Shown here: piece by piece, positions 42,892 through 51,127 of the stretch
Numbering within the stretch: position 1 is the first letter of the stretch
Layout: each line of letters begins with the position of its first letter
Assembly: GCA_005884575.1 (NCBI GenBank)
Contig: VAWW01000016.1
Span: forward strand, 1-64,000
Direction: 5' to 3'
Origin: Actinomycetota bacterium
GTDB lineage: Bacteria; Actinomycetota; Thermoleophilia; Gaiellales; Gaiellaceae
DNA length: 64,000 nucleotides
Made by a program: the position numbers and the translations under genes
The notes under the pieces: generated by a model
What the model saw: only the letters and a program-made list of their open reading frames with translations
Databases searched by the model: none
What the model was told of the DNA's origin: nothing

Positions 42892-43707
42892 TCATTGCCC
42901 GCGCGTCGTGACCTCGTCCTCGATCCGCCCCGTGTATTTCTCGAACGCGAGCGTGTCGGTCGAGAACTGGATGATCCGTTCCTGGCCGTGGAACGGATGG
43001 CGCCGCCAGACGTCGACGTGCGCGTCGGAGACCTCGATCACGTTGTAACAGGGCCGCGTGTTGCCGCGGAGCCGCTGCGACGAGACCGTTCCCGCGTTGA
43101 CGATGAACAGATCCTCGAGCCGCCACGCGTACGGCACGTGCTTGTGCCCAGAGAGGACGAGGTGGACGCCCGCGCGCTGCAGGCACTCGATCGCGTCGCC
43201 GGCGTCGTAGACGACGTTCCGCTCGCGCCCGGTGCCGGGGACCGGCAGCAAGTGGTGGTGCAGCACGAAGATCCGGAACTCCGCCGGCTCCGCCGCGAAC
43301 TGCTCCTCGATCCAGCGGTAGCGGCCGCGCCCGATCTGCCCGTGGTCGAGATCCGGCTCCGTCGAATCGACCGCGACGACCGTCACGCCGCCGACGCGCA
43401 GCACGGAGTTCCGCTCGCCGAACAGCTCCTCGAAGTGGACGTAGCCGACGTTCCGGGAGTCGTGGTTGCCCGGAATGACGACGACCGATTGGCAGTCGAT
43501 CCGGTCGAGGTAGCTCCTCGCGAGCTCGTACTCCTCCTTGAAGCCGAAGGTCGTCAGGTCGCCCGAGCAGATGACGATCTCCGGACCGATGTCGTTGATC
43601 TCCGAGATCGCGCGCTCGAGCAGATTCGGCAGGAAGTACTGCTTCCCGCAGTGGAGATCCGAGAGCTGGACGATCGTGAACGGCTCGCCGTTGCGGCCCC
43701 GCGGCAT
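42892..43707 (-). CDS. Calcineurin-like metallophosphoesterase (CpdA-like)
   Basis: A 271-residue phosphoesterase with the five metal-binding blocks: IVQLSDLHCGKQYF, VICSGDLTTFG, VIPGNHDSRN, VLHHHLLPVPGTG and LVLSGHKHVPYAW. The closest class is the 3',5'-cyclic-nucleotide phosphodiesterase CpdA group, but members also act on other phosphodiesters. ATG 43707. The 72-base gap to the divergent nuclease-fold gene must hold both promoters. Confidence 0.88.
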   Translation of the reverse strand: MPRGRNGEPFTIVQLSDLHCGKQYFLPNLLERAISEINDIGPEIVICSGDLTTFGFKEEYELARSYLDRIDCQSVVVIPGNHDSRNVGYVHFEELFGERNSVLRVGGVTVVAVDSTEPDLDHGQIGRGRYRWIEEQFAAEPAEFRIFVLHHHLLPVPGTGRERNVVYDAGDAIECLQRAGVHLVLSGHKHVPYAWRLEDLFIVNAGTVSSQRLRGNTRPCYNVIEVSDAHVDVWRRHPFHGQERIIQFSTDTLAFEKYTGRIEDEVTTRGQ

Positions 43708-43779
43708 GGGCGAAGTGTACGAACGTGAGCCTTTCCCAAACGTTTCGGCGTCCGAGCCCGCTGGTACGGTGTCTTATCG

Positions 43780-44145
43780 ATGCTGGAAACGCCGGTTGTC
43801 CAGGCATATTGCGGGGAGGCTCCTCCCCGCTTTGCCGACGCCGCGGAGCTGGAGTGCGCGAAGGTCCTCGACTTCTACGGCCTGCCGTGGCAGTACGAGC
43901 CGCGGACGTTCGTGCTGGAGGAGGACGCAGAGGGCCGCACGATCGAGGCCTTCACGCCCGACTTCTACCTGCCCGAGCAGGACCTCTACGTCGAGATCAC
44001 GATGATGAAGCAGTCGCTCGTGACCCGGAAGAACCGCAAGCTGCGGAAGCTCCGCGACCGCTATCCGGACGTCAACGTCAAGCTCTTCTACAAGCGCGAC
44101 GTGGCGCGCCTGGCCGAGCGATTCAAGCTCCCGATCGCCTCATAG
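43780..44145 (+). CDS. Small PD-(D/E)XK nuclease-fold protein
   Basis: A 121-residue protein. ELECAKVLDFYGLPWQYEPR, then EAFTPDFYLPEQDLYVEITM follow the PD-(D/E)XK layout: a helix with Glu, the strand motif TPDFYLP, then a second strand ending VEIT, where the usual ExK Lys is Thr; a Lys occurs three residues on (MMKQ). The rest is basic (RKNRKLRKLRDRYPDVNVKL). Nuclease activity is therefore uncertain. ATG 43780. It stands just before an HPRT gene; the meaning of this pairing is unknown. Confidence 0.7.
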   Translation: MLETPVVQAYCGEAPPRFADAAELECAKVLDFYGLPWQYEPRTFVLEEDAEGRTIEAFTPDFYLPEQDLYVEITMMKQSLVTRKNRKLRKLRDRYPDVNVKLFYKRDVARLAERFKLPIAS

Positions 44146-44168
44146 TCGAAAACACACGGATCGGCGAG

Positions 44169-44684
44169 GTGTACCTCGCTGCGGAAGAGATTCAGGCGCG
44201 CGTCCGGGAGCTCGGCGCGCGGATCGCGCGTGACTACGAGGGCCGTGAGCCGCTGCTCGTGGCGGCGCTCAAGTCCTCGATCGTCTTCCTCTCGGACCTC
44301 TCGCGGGCGATCCCGATCCTCCATGCGATCGACTTCATCGAGCTCGCGGGCTTCGGCGCCGACGCGGCGCTCGGCGGGACGAGCGGCATCCGCCTGCTGA
44401 AGGACCTCGACTCGGAGCTCGAGGGCCGCGATGTGATCCTCGTCGAGGACGTCGTCGACACGGGCCTGACGCTGCGCTTCCTCTGCAAGACGTTCGAGCT
44501 CCGCAGGCCGCGCTCCCTCGCCGCGGCGACGCTCCTCGACCGCCCGTACCGGCGCCTCGTCGACGACCTCCCGGTTTGCTACGTCGGCTTCGTCGTCCCC
44601 GACGAGCTCTTCGCCGGCTACGGCTTCGACGTCGAGGAGAAGCACCGGAATCTCCCTGATCTACACGTGATCCGCGAGATTTAG
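44169..44684 (+). CDS. hpt: Hypoxanthine-guanine phosphoribosyltransferase
   Basis: A 171-residue purine-salvage enzyme: VYLAAEEIQARVRELGARIA, LLVAALKSSIVFLSDLSRAI and the PRPP loop VILVEDVVDTGLTLRFLC; the base-binding end shows VCYVGFVVPDELFAGYGFD. GTG 44169 gives a slightly short N-terminus; the frame is open upstream to the stop of the preceding gene but offers no other usual start. Its stop codon lies inside the operator of mntH. Confidence 0.9.
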   Translation: MYLAAEEIQARVRELGARIARDYEGREPLLVAALKSSIVFLSDLSRAIPILHAIDFIELAGFGADAALGGTSGIRLLKDLDSELEGRDVILVEDVVDTGLTLRFLCKTFELRRPRSLAAATLLDRPYRRLVDDLPVCYVGFVVPDELFAGYGFDVEEKHRNLPDLHVIREI

Positions 44685-44695
44685 GCTAGACTAAA
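44680..44695. promoter_or_regulatory. DtxR/MntR-type operator before mntH
   Basis: TTTAGGCTAGACTAAA is an interrupted palindrome (TTTAG/CTAAA arms around CTAG), like operators of the DtxR/IdeR/MntR metal repressors. It overlaps the hpt stop codon and ends five bases before the mntH ATG, so a bound repressor would block mntH expression when manganese or iron is sufficient. The regulator gene is not in this window. Confidence 0.65.
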
Positions 44696-44700
44696 CCTGG

Positions 44701-45978
44701 ATGATGGCGACTCGCCCAGAGGCGTTGGAACGTCCCCTGGGCCGGGGCGAGCAGATCCTCCGCGGCTCCCGGAAGTTCGGGATTCTGCCGTTTCTCGGGC
44801 CCGCGTTCATCGCCTCCGTCGCCTATATCGACCCCGGCAACTTCGCGACGAACATCGCCGGCGGCTCCAAGTACGGCTACACGCTCGTCTGGGTCATCGT
44901 CGCCTCGAATCTGATGGCGATGCTGATCCAGACGCTGTCGGCGAAGCTCGGAATCGCCACCGGGCGCAACCTGCCGGAGGTCTGCCGCGAGCAGTTCTCG
45001 CGCCGCACCTCGATCCTCCTGTGGATCCAGGCGGAGGCGATCGCGATGGCCACGGACCTCGCCGAGTTCCTCGGCGCGGCGCTCGGCTTCCACCTGCTGC
45101 TCGGCGTCGCGCTCTTCCCGGCGGCCCTGCTGACGGCCGTCGCGGCGTTCCTGATTCTCGGCCTGCAGCGCTGGGGGGCCCGGCCCCTCGAAGCCGTGGT
45201 CGCGTCGATCGTGTTCGTGATCGGCGCCTGCTACGTCGCCGAGCTCTACTTCGCGCACCCGCCACTCGGCACGGTCGCGCTCCACGCGGTCAAGCCCGAG
45301 TTCGCAGGCTCCGGCTCGGTGCTGCTGGCGGTCGGGATCCTCGGCGCGACCGTGATGCCGCACGTGATCTACCTCCATTCCGCGCTGACGGCGAACCGGA
45401 TCCAGCCTGAGGACGACACGCAGGCGCGGAGGCTGTTCCGCTACACGCGGATCGACGTGCTGATCGCCATGAGCATCGCGGGGCTGATCAACATGGCAAT
45501 GCTGGTCATGGCCGCCGCGGCCTTCTACAAGAGCGGCCTGCACAACGTCGACTCGCTCGAGGGCGCACACAAGACGCTCGAGCCGATCCTGGGCAGCGCG
45601 GCGAGCGCGCTCTTCGCGCTGGCGCTGCTCGCCTCGGGACTCTCGAGCTCGGCGATCGGCACCCTCTCGGGGCAGGTCGTGATGCAGGGGTTCATACGCC
45701 GGCAGATCCCGATCTGGCTCCGCCGCCTCGTGACGATGCTGCCGGCACTCGTCGTGGTCGCGGTCGGCGTCAACCCTTCGCGGACGCTCGTGCTCAGCCA
45801 GGTCGTGCTCTCGTTCGGGATCCCCTTCGCCCTGATCCCGCTCGTCCTCTTTACAAGGCGCCGCGACCTGATGGGCCCGCTCGTCAACCGGAAGGCGACG
45901 ACAGCCGCCGCCGGCGTCGTCGCGAGCCTGATCATCAGCCTGAATGTCTTCCTGCTCTACCAGACGTTCACGGGCTGA
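44701..45978 (+). CDS. mntH: NRAMP-family manganese/iron transporter MntH
   Basis: A 425-residue proton-coupled divalent metal importer with about eleven helices. Metal-binding motifs are intact: SVAYIDPGNFATNIAGG (DPGN in helix 1) and VMPHVIYLHSALTANRI (MPH in helix 6). IQAEAIAMATDLAEFLGAAL is the helix 3 signature. ATG 44701 (a second ATG follows at once). A metal-repressor operator precedes it. Confidence 0.94.
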   Translation: MMATRPEALERPLGRGEQILRGSRKFGILPFLGPAFIASVAYIDPGNFATNIAGGSKYGYTLVWVIVASNLMAMLIQTLSAKLGIATGRNLPEVCREQFSRRTSILLWIQAEAIAMATDLAEFLGAALGFHLLLGVALFPAALLTAVAAFLILGLQRWGARPLEAVVASIVFVIGACYVAELYFAHPPLGTVALHAVKPEFAGSGSVLLAVGILGATVMPHVIYLHSALTANRIQPEDDTQARRLFRYTRIDVLIAMSIAGLINMAMLVMAAAAFYKSGLHNVDSLEGAHKTLEPILGSAASALFALALLASGLSSSAIGTLSGQVVMQGFIRRQIPIWLRRLVTMLPALVVVAVGVNPSRTLVLSQVVLSFGIPFALIPLVLFTRRRDLMGPLVNRKATTAAAGVVASLIISLNVFLLYQTFTG

Positions 45979-46013
45979 GCCCCGCCTTAGGGACGATTCT
46001 CCGTTAAACGCGA

Positions 46014-46106
46014 AGCCGCCCCGGGGGGAGGCGGCTCGCGTCGTCGGGAGACGACCTGGCGAGAGACGGGGTGCCGCAGCCGGTGCTGGGCCAGACCCCG
46101 TTTCTC
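46014..46106. terminator. Cluster of three hairpins between convergent genes
   Basis: 46014-46020 pairs with 46030-46036 (7 bp); 46041-46045 with 46050-46054 (5 bp); and 46061-46072 with 46095-46106 (12 positions, one mismatch, GAGAGACGGGGT/ACCCCGTTTCTC). The last is followed on the plus strand by TTTCTCAATTTCAA. They lie between mntH and the M23 peptidase gene, which converge, and probably stop both transcripts. Confidence 0.65.
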
Positions 46107-46153
46107 AATTTCAACTCAGAAACGTCCTACTTTGGAAAAGAGATACGGGTCGG

Positions 46154-47335
46154 CTACAGGTAGCCGAGCGGGTCGACCGGACTCCCGTTCACGCGCACCT
46201 CGAAGTGGAGGTGCGGGCCCGTCGAGTGGCCCGTCGAGCCGATGTAGCCGATCGTCTGCCCCTGGGCCACGTCCTGCCCGCAGGCGACGGCGATCGACGA
46301 CTGGTGGCCGTAGGCGGTGGCCAGCCCGTTGCCGTGGTCGATCACGGTCAGGTTGCCGTAGCCCTCCTCCCAACCGCAGTAGATCACCCGGCCGGCGGCG
46401 GCCGCGACGATCGGCGCGCCGTAGCCGGCGCCGATGTCGATGCCCTCGTGCATCCGGCCCCAGCGCATCCCGAACGGGCTCGTCACAGGACCCTGTGCGG
46501 GCCAGACGAGACCGTGCGAGGACTCGCCGGCGGGCGGCGTGTACGAGCCGGTCGAGCTCTGCGCTGCCTGGATCCTGGCGGTCAACGCGGCGCTGACCTT
46601 GGCGAGCGCGTCCGCCTCATCGACGAACTCCTTCTCGGTCGCGCGCGTGATCGCGAGCCTGTGCGCCTTCTGTGCGCGCGCGCCCGAGAGTTCGTGCTTG
46701 CTCGCGAGCAGCCGGTCGCGGACGACGACGACCTGCTGCGCCCGCACCTCGATCACCTGCGTCTCGGAGGCGACGTGGAGCTTGACCTTCTTCGTCTCCT
46801 CGCGGGCCTGCCGAACCTGCTCCTTCGCCTGCGCGACCTCGGTCGCGATTCGCTTGTCTTGCTTCGCAACCGCGTTGAAGTAGTCGAACTGGTCGAGCAT
46901 GTCCTGCAGGCTGTGGGCGCTGAGGATGACGGCGACGGTCGTCGGCTCCTCCTGCTTGTAGATCTGGACGAGACGCGCGTCGAGCCGGGTCAGCGACGCG
47001 TGGTACTCGGCGCGCAGGAAGTCGAACCGCTTCGTCTGCAGCCGGAAGAGCTGGTTCAGCTTCGCGAGCCGCCGCTGGTGGAGCGCGAGATCGTCTTGGA
47101 GGACGGCGAGCTTGCTCGAGACGTCGCCGACGCGGGCCTCGAGCGCACGGATCTGCGTCGTGACGCCCTTGATCTCGCTCGAGAGCCGCGCCTCCTTCGC
47201 GCGGGCCGCGGCGATCTTGTCGCGGAGGTTCCCGATCTTCGCGTCGACATTCGCCTTCTGCCTGCCGACGTCGCCGGCCGCCGGGGCGACGACCAGGAGC
47301 GAGAGCAGGAGCAGGCAGAAGAGGCGCCGCGACAC
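46154..47335 (-). CDS. Secreted M23 peptidase with an N-terminal coiled coil (EnvC-like)
   Basis: A 393-residue exported protein: signal sequence VSRRLFCLLLLSLLVVAPAA, a long coiled coil (about 25-260, IGNLRDKIAAARAKEARLSS and onward) and a C-terminal LytM/M23 domain with MHEGIDIGAGYGAPIVAAA and STGPHLHFEVRVNGSP: the zinc ligands H-x3-D and H-x-H are all present, so it may be catalytic, unlike EnvC. Such proteins cut or activate cutting of peptidoglycan at division and are controlled by FtsEX. GTG 47335 gives a clean signal peptide; GTG 47377 is an alternative. Confidence 0.88.
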   Translation of the reverse strand: MSRRLFCLLLLSLLVVAPAAGDVGRQKANVDAKIGNLRDKIAAARAKEARLSSEIKGVTTQIRALEARVGDVSSKLAVLQDDLALHQRRLAKLNQLFRLQTKRFDFLRAEYHASLTRLDARLVQIYKQEEPTTVAVILSAHSLQDMLDQFDYFNAVAKQDKRIATEVAQAKEQVRQAREETKKVKLHVASETQVIEVRAQQVVVVRDRLLASKHELSGARAQKAHRLAITRATEKEFVDEADALAKVSAALTARIQAAQSSTGSYTPPAGESSHGLVWPAQGPVTSPFGMRWGRMHEGIDIGAGYGAPIVAAAAGRVIYCGWEEGYGNLTVIDHGNGLATAYGHQSSIAVACGQDVAQGQTIGYIGSTGHSTGPHLHFEVRVNGSPVDPLGYL

Positions 47336-47392
47336 CACCACAGTTTCGTCGACCGGGCGGCCAACCCTCCAGTCCACCCGGGTAGGCCGATG

Positions 47393-48238
47393 CTACGCGG
47401 GTTTCGGCGGCTCGATGCCGGGCTCGGGTCCGGGCGTCGGCACGGGATCCGGCTGGGGCGGCGTACCCTCGTCCGGCGGCGGGAGCGGCTCCGGGATCGG
47501 CGACGGCGTCGGCGGGTTGCCCTCATCGGGCGGCGGATAGGGCTCCGGCACCGAGACCATCTGCGTCTCCTGTACCGCAAGCCGGGCCCTTTCAATCCGT
47601 GCCCGCCCCTCGGCCGCAACCCGCTGTACCTCGGCGTCGAGCTCCGCCGCGCGCGTGTCGACGCGCTCGAGCTCGGCGCGGAGGTCGTCGGTCGGCGCGC
47701 CGCGGTAGGCGGCGTCGCCGAAGACGGTCAGGAGGTCGCGCCGGTGCGCGTGCACGCGCGCCAGCTCGTGCCGGAGCCGTACGATCTCGCGCCCGGCGCG
47801 GTTCCGCGCGGCGAGCGCCTCGAGTGCGGAGCCCGCGCGGGTGCGCATCCCGTCGAACGCATCGGCCGACATCCGGGTCACGGCTGTGTCGGGCTTGCGT
47901 CGCGCGACTTCGAGGAAGCCGGTGAAGACCAGGATCGACACGCCCACGAGGATCAGCCCGATCGGCCAGTCGCCCGCGGCGAAGAGGACGACGGCGGCGG
48001 CGAGCGCGGCGAGCGCGAGGACGAGGAGCGCGATCGGCGGCGTCACACCGAACCAGTGCGGCTGGGTGACCTCGTAGGCGACAGGCACCGGTCCGGTCTC
48101 GCTCGGCGGCACCTCGGCGCGCACCGTCGTCCCCGTGTCGGCATCGACGGGCCGGCCGCAGCCGGGACAGAAGCGCGCAGCCGCCGGCAGCGGCGCGCCG
48201 CAGCCGGAGCAGCTAGGAAGTGGTTCGGACGCGCTCAT
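47393..48238 (-). CDS. Zinc-ribbon membrane protein
   Basis: A 281-residue protein: N-terminal zinc ribbon (CSGCGAPLPAAARFCPGCGR), two membrane helices (PIALLVLALAALAAAVVLFA and GLILVGVSILVFTGFLEVAR), a helical coiled-coil region (ALAARNRAGREIVRLRHELA) and a Pro-rich tail (PYPPPDEGNPPTPSPIPEPL). No function is known. ATG 48238 lies inside the preceding ccmI-like gene (26-base overlap), so it is co-expressed with the cytochrome c maturation genes. Confidence 0.78.
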   Translation of the reverse strand: MSASEPLPSCSGCGAPLPAAARFCPGCGRPVDADTGTTVRAEVPPSETGPVPVAYEVTQPHWFGVTPPIALLVLALAALAAAVVLFAAGDWPIGLILVGVSILVFTGFLEVARRKPDTAVTRMSADAFDGMRTRAGSALEALAARNRAGREIVRLRHELARVHAHRRDLLTVFGDAAYRGAPTDDLRAELERVDTRAAELDAEVQRVAAEGRARIERARLAVQETQMVSVPEPYPPPDEGNPPTPSPIPEPLPPPDEGTPPQPDPVPTPGPEPGIEPPKPA

Positions 48239-48542
48239 GGCCCGCCTCTGCCCTCGGCTCCAGCGCGCGTAACGCCTCGGCGGCGCTGCGCCGCAACGGG
48301 CCGACCGCCGCGCGGTAGTCCTCGTCCGAGACCTTGCCGGTGCGGTGGTCGAACTCGAGCTCCTTCAGGGCCGCGAGCGCGCGGTCCCGTTCCTCGGCGA
48401 GCGCGAGCCGCCGCTGCTCGAGCTCGCCTCGCGTCTCGAGCCGGTCGTCCTTCGCGGCCGGCTCGCGCAGGAACGGCCGTGCGACGACGAACACGGCCGC
48501 CATGGCGACGAGGGCACCCAGCACCAGCGCAAGCGTCGTCAC
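48213..48542 (-). CDS. CcmI-like cytochrome c biogenesis protein (short)
   Basis: A 109-residue protein with one N-terminal membrane helix (LALVLGALVAMAAVFVVARP) and a helical part (ELEQRRLALAEERDRALAAL, KELEFDHRTGKVSDEDYRAA). The KELEFDHRTGKVSDEDY segment is typical of the membrane-proximal region of CcmI, which hands apocytochrome to CcmF. The TPR part of full CcmI is missing. GTG 48542 overlaps the ccmF stop (GTGA). Confidence 0.75.
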   Translation of the reverse strand: MTTLALVLGALVAMAAVFVVARPFLREPAAKDDRLETRGELEQRRLALAEERDRALAALKELEFDHRTGKVSDEDYRAAVGPLRRSAAEALRALEPRAEAGHERVRTTS

Positions 48543-50527
48543 GCGATCGCCGCCTCCGGCGCGTACCGCTCCGCGAGTCGCCGCTGCTCCGCAGGGTCGG
48601 GCCAGAGCGCGATCAGCGAGCCGCCGAGGAAGACGAAGCCGGCAAGCCAGATCAGGTTGACGAGCGGCTTCACGAGCACCTTGAAGTACACGGCGCCGCT
48701 CCGGTCGATCTGGTCGGCGATCGTGAACAGGTCGCCGCCGTTTCGCCAGTCGTGGTAGATCGAGACCTCGTTCGAGGTCAGCTGCTCGACGGGATAGACG
48801 TTCTTTCCGGGGTGCAACGTCGTCACGTGACCGCCGCCGATTGACACGTCGACGACGGCGCGGAACTCCTGCGCGTTCGCTCCCTGGCGGTGCTCGAGTC
48901 CCCGGTACGTGAGCGTGCGCCCGTCGACCCGCATCGACTGCCCCGGCGTCAGCTTCTGCTCGCGCACCGTCTGGTACGCGCTCGAGCCGGCGACGCCGAT
49001 CGCGAGCAGCAGCACAGCGCCGTGGACGACATAGCCGCCGTAGCGGCGCCGGTTGCGCGCGACGAGCGAGGCGAACGCAGCGGGCCAGGACTCGTCGGCG
49101 AGCGCGTGCCGCGCACGCGTTCCGCGCACGAACTCGTACACGATCGACGCGAGCACGAACACAGAGAACGTGTACGCGAGCAGCCCCGGGAGCGACGAGT
49201 CGGCGCCTGCGGCGACCAGCGCGATCCCGGTCAGCAGCGCGACGCCGAACGGCACGAGGAAGGTCTTTCCGAGCGCGCGTAGCGAGGCGCGCCGCCACGC
49301 GACGAGCGGGCCGATCCCCATCAACAGCAAGAGCGGCAGCCCGAAGCTGTGCAGGAAGAAGTTGTAGTACGGCTTGGAGACCGTGCTCGGCGTCCCGCGC
49401 AGCGCCTCCGTCACGATCGGCCACATCACGCCGAAGAGGATCGTCAGGGAGAACGCGACGAGCAGCAGGTTGTTGTAGAGGAACGTCGCCTCACGCGACA
49501 CGAGCGACTCGAGCTGCGTGCGCGCTCGCAGCAGCGGCAAGCGCAGCCAGATCAGCCCGGCCGAGAAGACGACCGTGAGCACGATGAAGCCGAGGAACCA
49601 GCCGCCGAGCGGACTCTGCGAGAACGAGTGGATCGAGTTCACGACGCCGCTGCGCGTCAGGAACGTGCCGAAGATCGAGAGGCAGAACGCGAGCGCGACG
49701 AGGATCATGTTCCAGACCTTCAGCATCCCGCGCTTCTCCTGGATCATCACCGAGTGCAGGAACGCGGTCGCCGCGAGCCACGGCATCAGCGCCGCGTTCT
49801 CGACGGGATCCCAGGCGTAGTAACCGCCCCAGCCGATCTCGACGTACGCCCAGTGCGCGCCGAGCAGCTGGCCGATGCCGAGGAACGTCCACGCGGAGAG
49901 CGTCCAGCGGCGCGTCGCGACGATCCAACGCTCGTCGGTGCGGCGCGAGAGCAGCGCGCCCATCCCGAACGCGAACGGGATCGTCAGGCCGACGTAGCCG
50001 AGGTAGAGCAGCGGCGGGTGCGCGAGCATGTACGGGTTCTGCAGGCTCGGCGTCATCCCCGCGCCGTCGGCCGGCGCGGGCTGCGTCGCGAACGGGCTCG
50101 AGACGAACACGAGCATGAAGGCGAAGAACGCGGCGACGCCGCCGAGGACGGGCACGACCCACGGCAACAGCTCCCGCGCACTCCGGCTCGTCAGCCAGAC
50201 GACGAGCGCGCAGTAGCCGGTCAGGATCAGCAGCCAGAGCAGAAGCGATCCCTCCTGGCCTCCCCAGAAGGCCGCGAGCGTGTAGCCGAGCGGCAGCTTC
50301 CGGCTCGTGTGGTCGGCGACGTACTGGAAGGAGAAGTCGTGCCGGGCGAGCGCGGCCCAGAGGACGGCGGCCGCGACGAGCGTCGCGCCGAAGGCGGCGA
50401 CGAGGGCGTTGCGGGCCGAGACGGCGAGCCGGCGGCGGCCACGCGCGGCGGCCCAGCCGCCCGCGAAGGTCGCGTAGAGGACGAGCCCGAGGGCGACGAT
50501 CAGGGCGGCGCGGCCGAGCTCGGGCAG
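48539..50527 (-). CDS. ccmF: Cytochrome c heme lyase subunit CcmF, CTG start
   Basis: Attaches heme to apocytochrome c. The reading frame is open to CTG 50527 and gives 662 residues, normal for CcmF, starting (M)PELGRAALIVALGLVLYAT, which is the expected family N-terminus (PELG). No ATG, GTG or TTG occurs in frame before TTG 50167, which would delete three membrane helices and GGQEGSLLLWLLIL. Other motifs: the tryptophan-rich WGGYYAWDPVENAALMPWL loop, GTFLTRSGVVNSIHSF and IHSFGLP-like His residues. GAAGG lies nine bases before the CTG. Follows ccmE by four bases. Confidence 0.9.
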   Translation of the reverse strand: MPELGRAALIVALGLVLYATFAGGWAAARGRRRLAVSARNALVAAFGATLVAAAVLWAALARHDFSFQYVADHTSRKLPLGYTLAAFWGGQEGSLLLWLLILTGYCALVVWLTSRSARELLPWVVPVLGGVAAFFAFMLVFVSSPFATQPAPADGAGMTPSLQNPYMLAHPPLLYLGYVGLTIPFAFGMGALLSRRTDERWIVATRRWTLSAWTFLGIGQLLGAHWAYVEIGWGGYYAWDPVENAALMPWLAATAFLHSVMIQEKRGMLKVWNMILVALAFCLSIFGTFLTRSGVVNSIHSFSQSPLGGWFLGFIVLTVVFSAGLIWLRLPLLRARTQLESLVSREATFLYNNLLLVAFSLTILFGVMWPIVTEALRGTPSTVSKPYYNFFLHSFGLPLLLLMGIGPLVAWRRASLRALGKTFLVPFGVALLTGIALVAAGADSSLPGLLAYTFSVFVLASIVYEFVRGTRARHALADESWPAAFASLVARNRRRYGGYVVHGAVLLLAIGVAGSSAYQTVREQKLTPGQSMRVDGRTLTYRGLEHRQGANAQEFRAVVDVSIGGGHVTTLHPGKNVYPVEQLTSNEVSIYHDWRNGGDLFTIADQIDRSGAVYFKVLVKPLVNLIWLAGFVFLGGSLIALWPDPAEQRRLAERYAPEAAIA

Positions 50528-50531
50528 AGTC

Positions 50532-50924
50532 TTACGCCTTCTTGTCGGTGTACTTCGACGGGCACTTCGTGACGAGTGTGTCCTTCGCGGCCACGAAGGT
50601 CCCGTTCTGCAGCCTGCCGTCGACGGCGACGTCCCTGCCGACCCGGAACGGATCCGGAACCGTGCCGTTGTAGACGACCGGGACGACGGCCGTCCCCCGC
50701 ACGTCGCGCAGCCGGAAGTGGAGGCCGCCGGCGTGCGCGTCGCCGGTCACCGGCCCGACGACGCGGCCGGCGAGCGAGACCTTGCCGCTGTGGGCGGCGA
50801 GCTGGCTCGGGCGCACGGACGGCGTGCTGCCGCCGGCGATCGACGTGTAGAGCAGGAACACTGCGAGCACCGCGGCGACCGAGAGGGCGATCACGAGGCG
50901 CGCCGGACTGCGCTTGCGGCTCAC
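50532..50924 (-). CDS. ccmE: Cytochrome c maturation heme chaperone CcmE (CXXXY type)
   Basis: A 130-residue membrane-anchored heme chaperone: helix RLVIALSVAAVLAVFLLYTS, then the OB-fold (GKVSLAGRVVGPVTGDAHAG, VVPVVYNGTVPDPFRVGRDV). The heme-binding end reads LVTKCPSKYTDKK: a Cys-x3-Tyr motif replaces the usual His-x3-Tyr (HDEKY). This variant is known from archaea and some bacteria. First of ccmE-ccmF-ccmI-like; ccmA-D are not seen nearby. Confidence 0.88.
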   Translation of the reverse strand: MSRKRSPARLVIALSVAAVLAVFLLYTSIAGGSTPSVRPSQLAAHSGKVSLAGRVVGPVTGDAHAGGLHFRLRDVRGTAVVPVVYNGTVPDPFRVGRDVAVDGRLQNGTFVAAKDTLVTKCPSKYTDKKA

Positions 50925-51038
50925 GCCGACGATTCTACCGCCGCGCGGCTCGCGCCTCTGGCGCCACGCTGGGCGTGCGCCGCCGGAGCGGACAGTGCTC
51001 TAGCACGGCCGCGGAGAGCGGCGTGCGGTCAGCGTGGC

Positions 51039-51110
51039 GAGGCCGTGCTGGACGGCGTCCGCCGCCGGGAGGCCGTGCTGGACGGCGGCTCCGCCGCCGG
51101 GAGGCACGGC
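51039..51110. repeat. 30-base tandem repeat with nested hairpins
   Basis: GAGGCCGTGCTGGACGGCG at 51039-51057 recurs at 51069-51087 (period 30). The second copy also forms hairpins: GGCGGC-TCC-GCCGCC (51084-51098) inside GCCGTGC/GCACGGC (51072-51078 with 51104-51110). It lies in the 203-base gap between the small gene at 51128 and ccmE, both minus strand. Confidence 0.65.
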
Positions 51111-51127
51111 CGGCCAGTGGCGCGAGG

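Noticed and set aside
46061-46106. Cloverleaf-like folding considered as a tRNA
   Set aside because: No T-arm consensus, no CCA-side acceptor pairing and no anticodon arm of the right size.
45979-46153. Structured region considered as a c-di-AMP (ydaO) riboswitch because an M23 peptidase is adjacent
   Set aside because: It lies downstream of both flanking genes, which converge, and shows only simple hairpins; terminator function is simpler.
51039-51110. Short regularly spaced repeats considered as a CRISPR remnant
   Set aside because: Only two units with no spacer variation and no cas genes; it is a simple tandem repeat.
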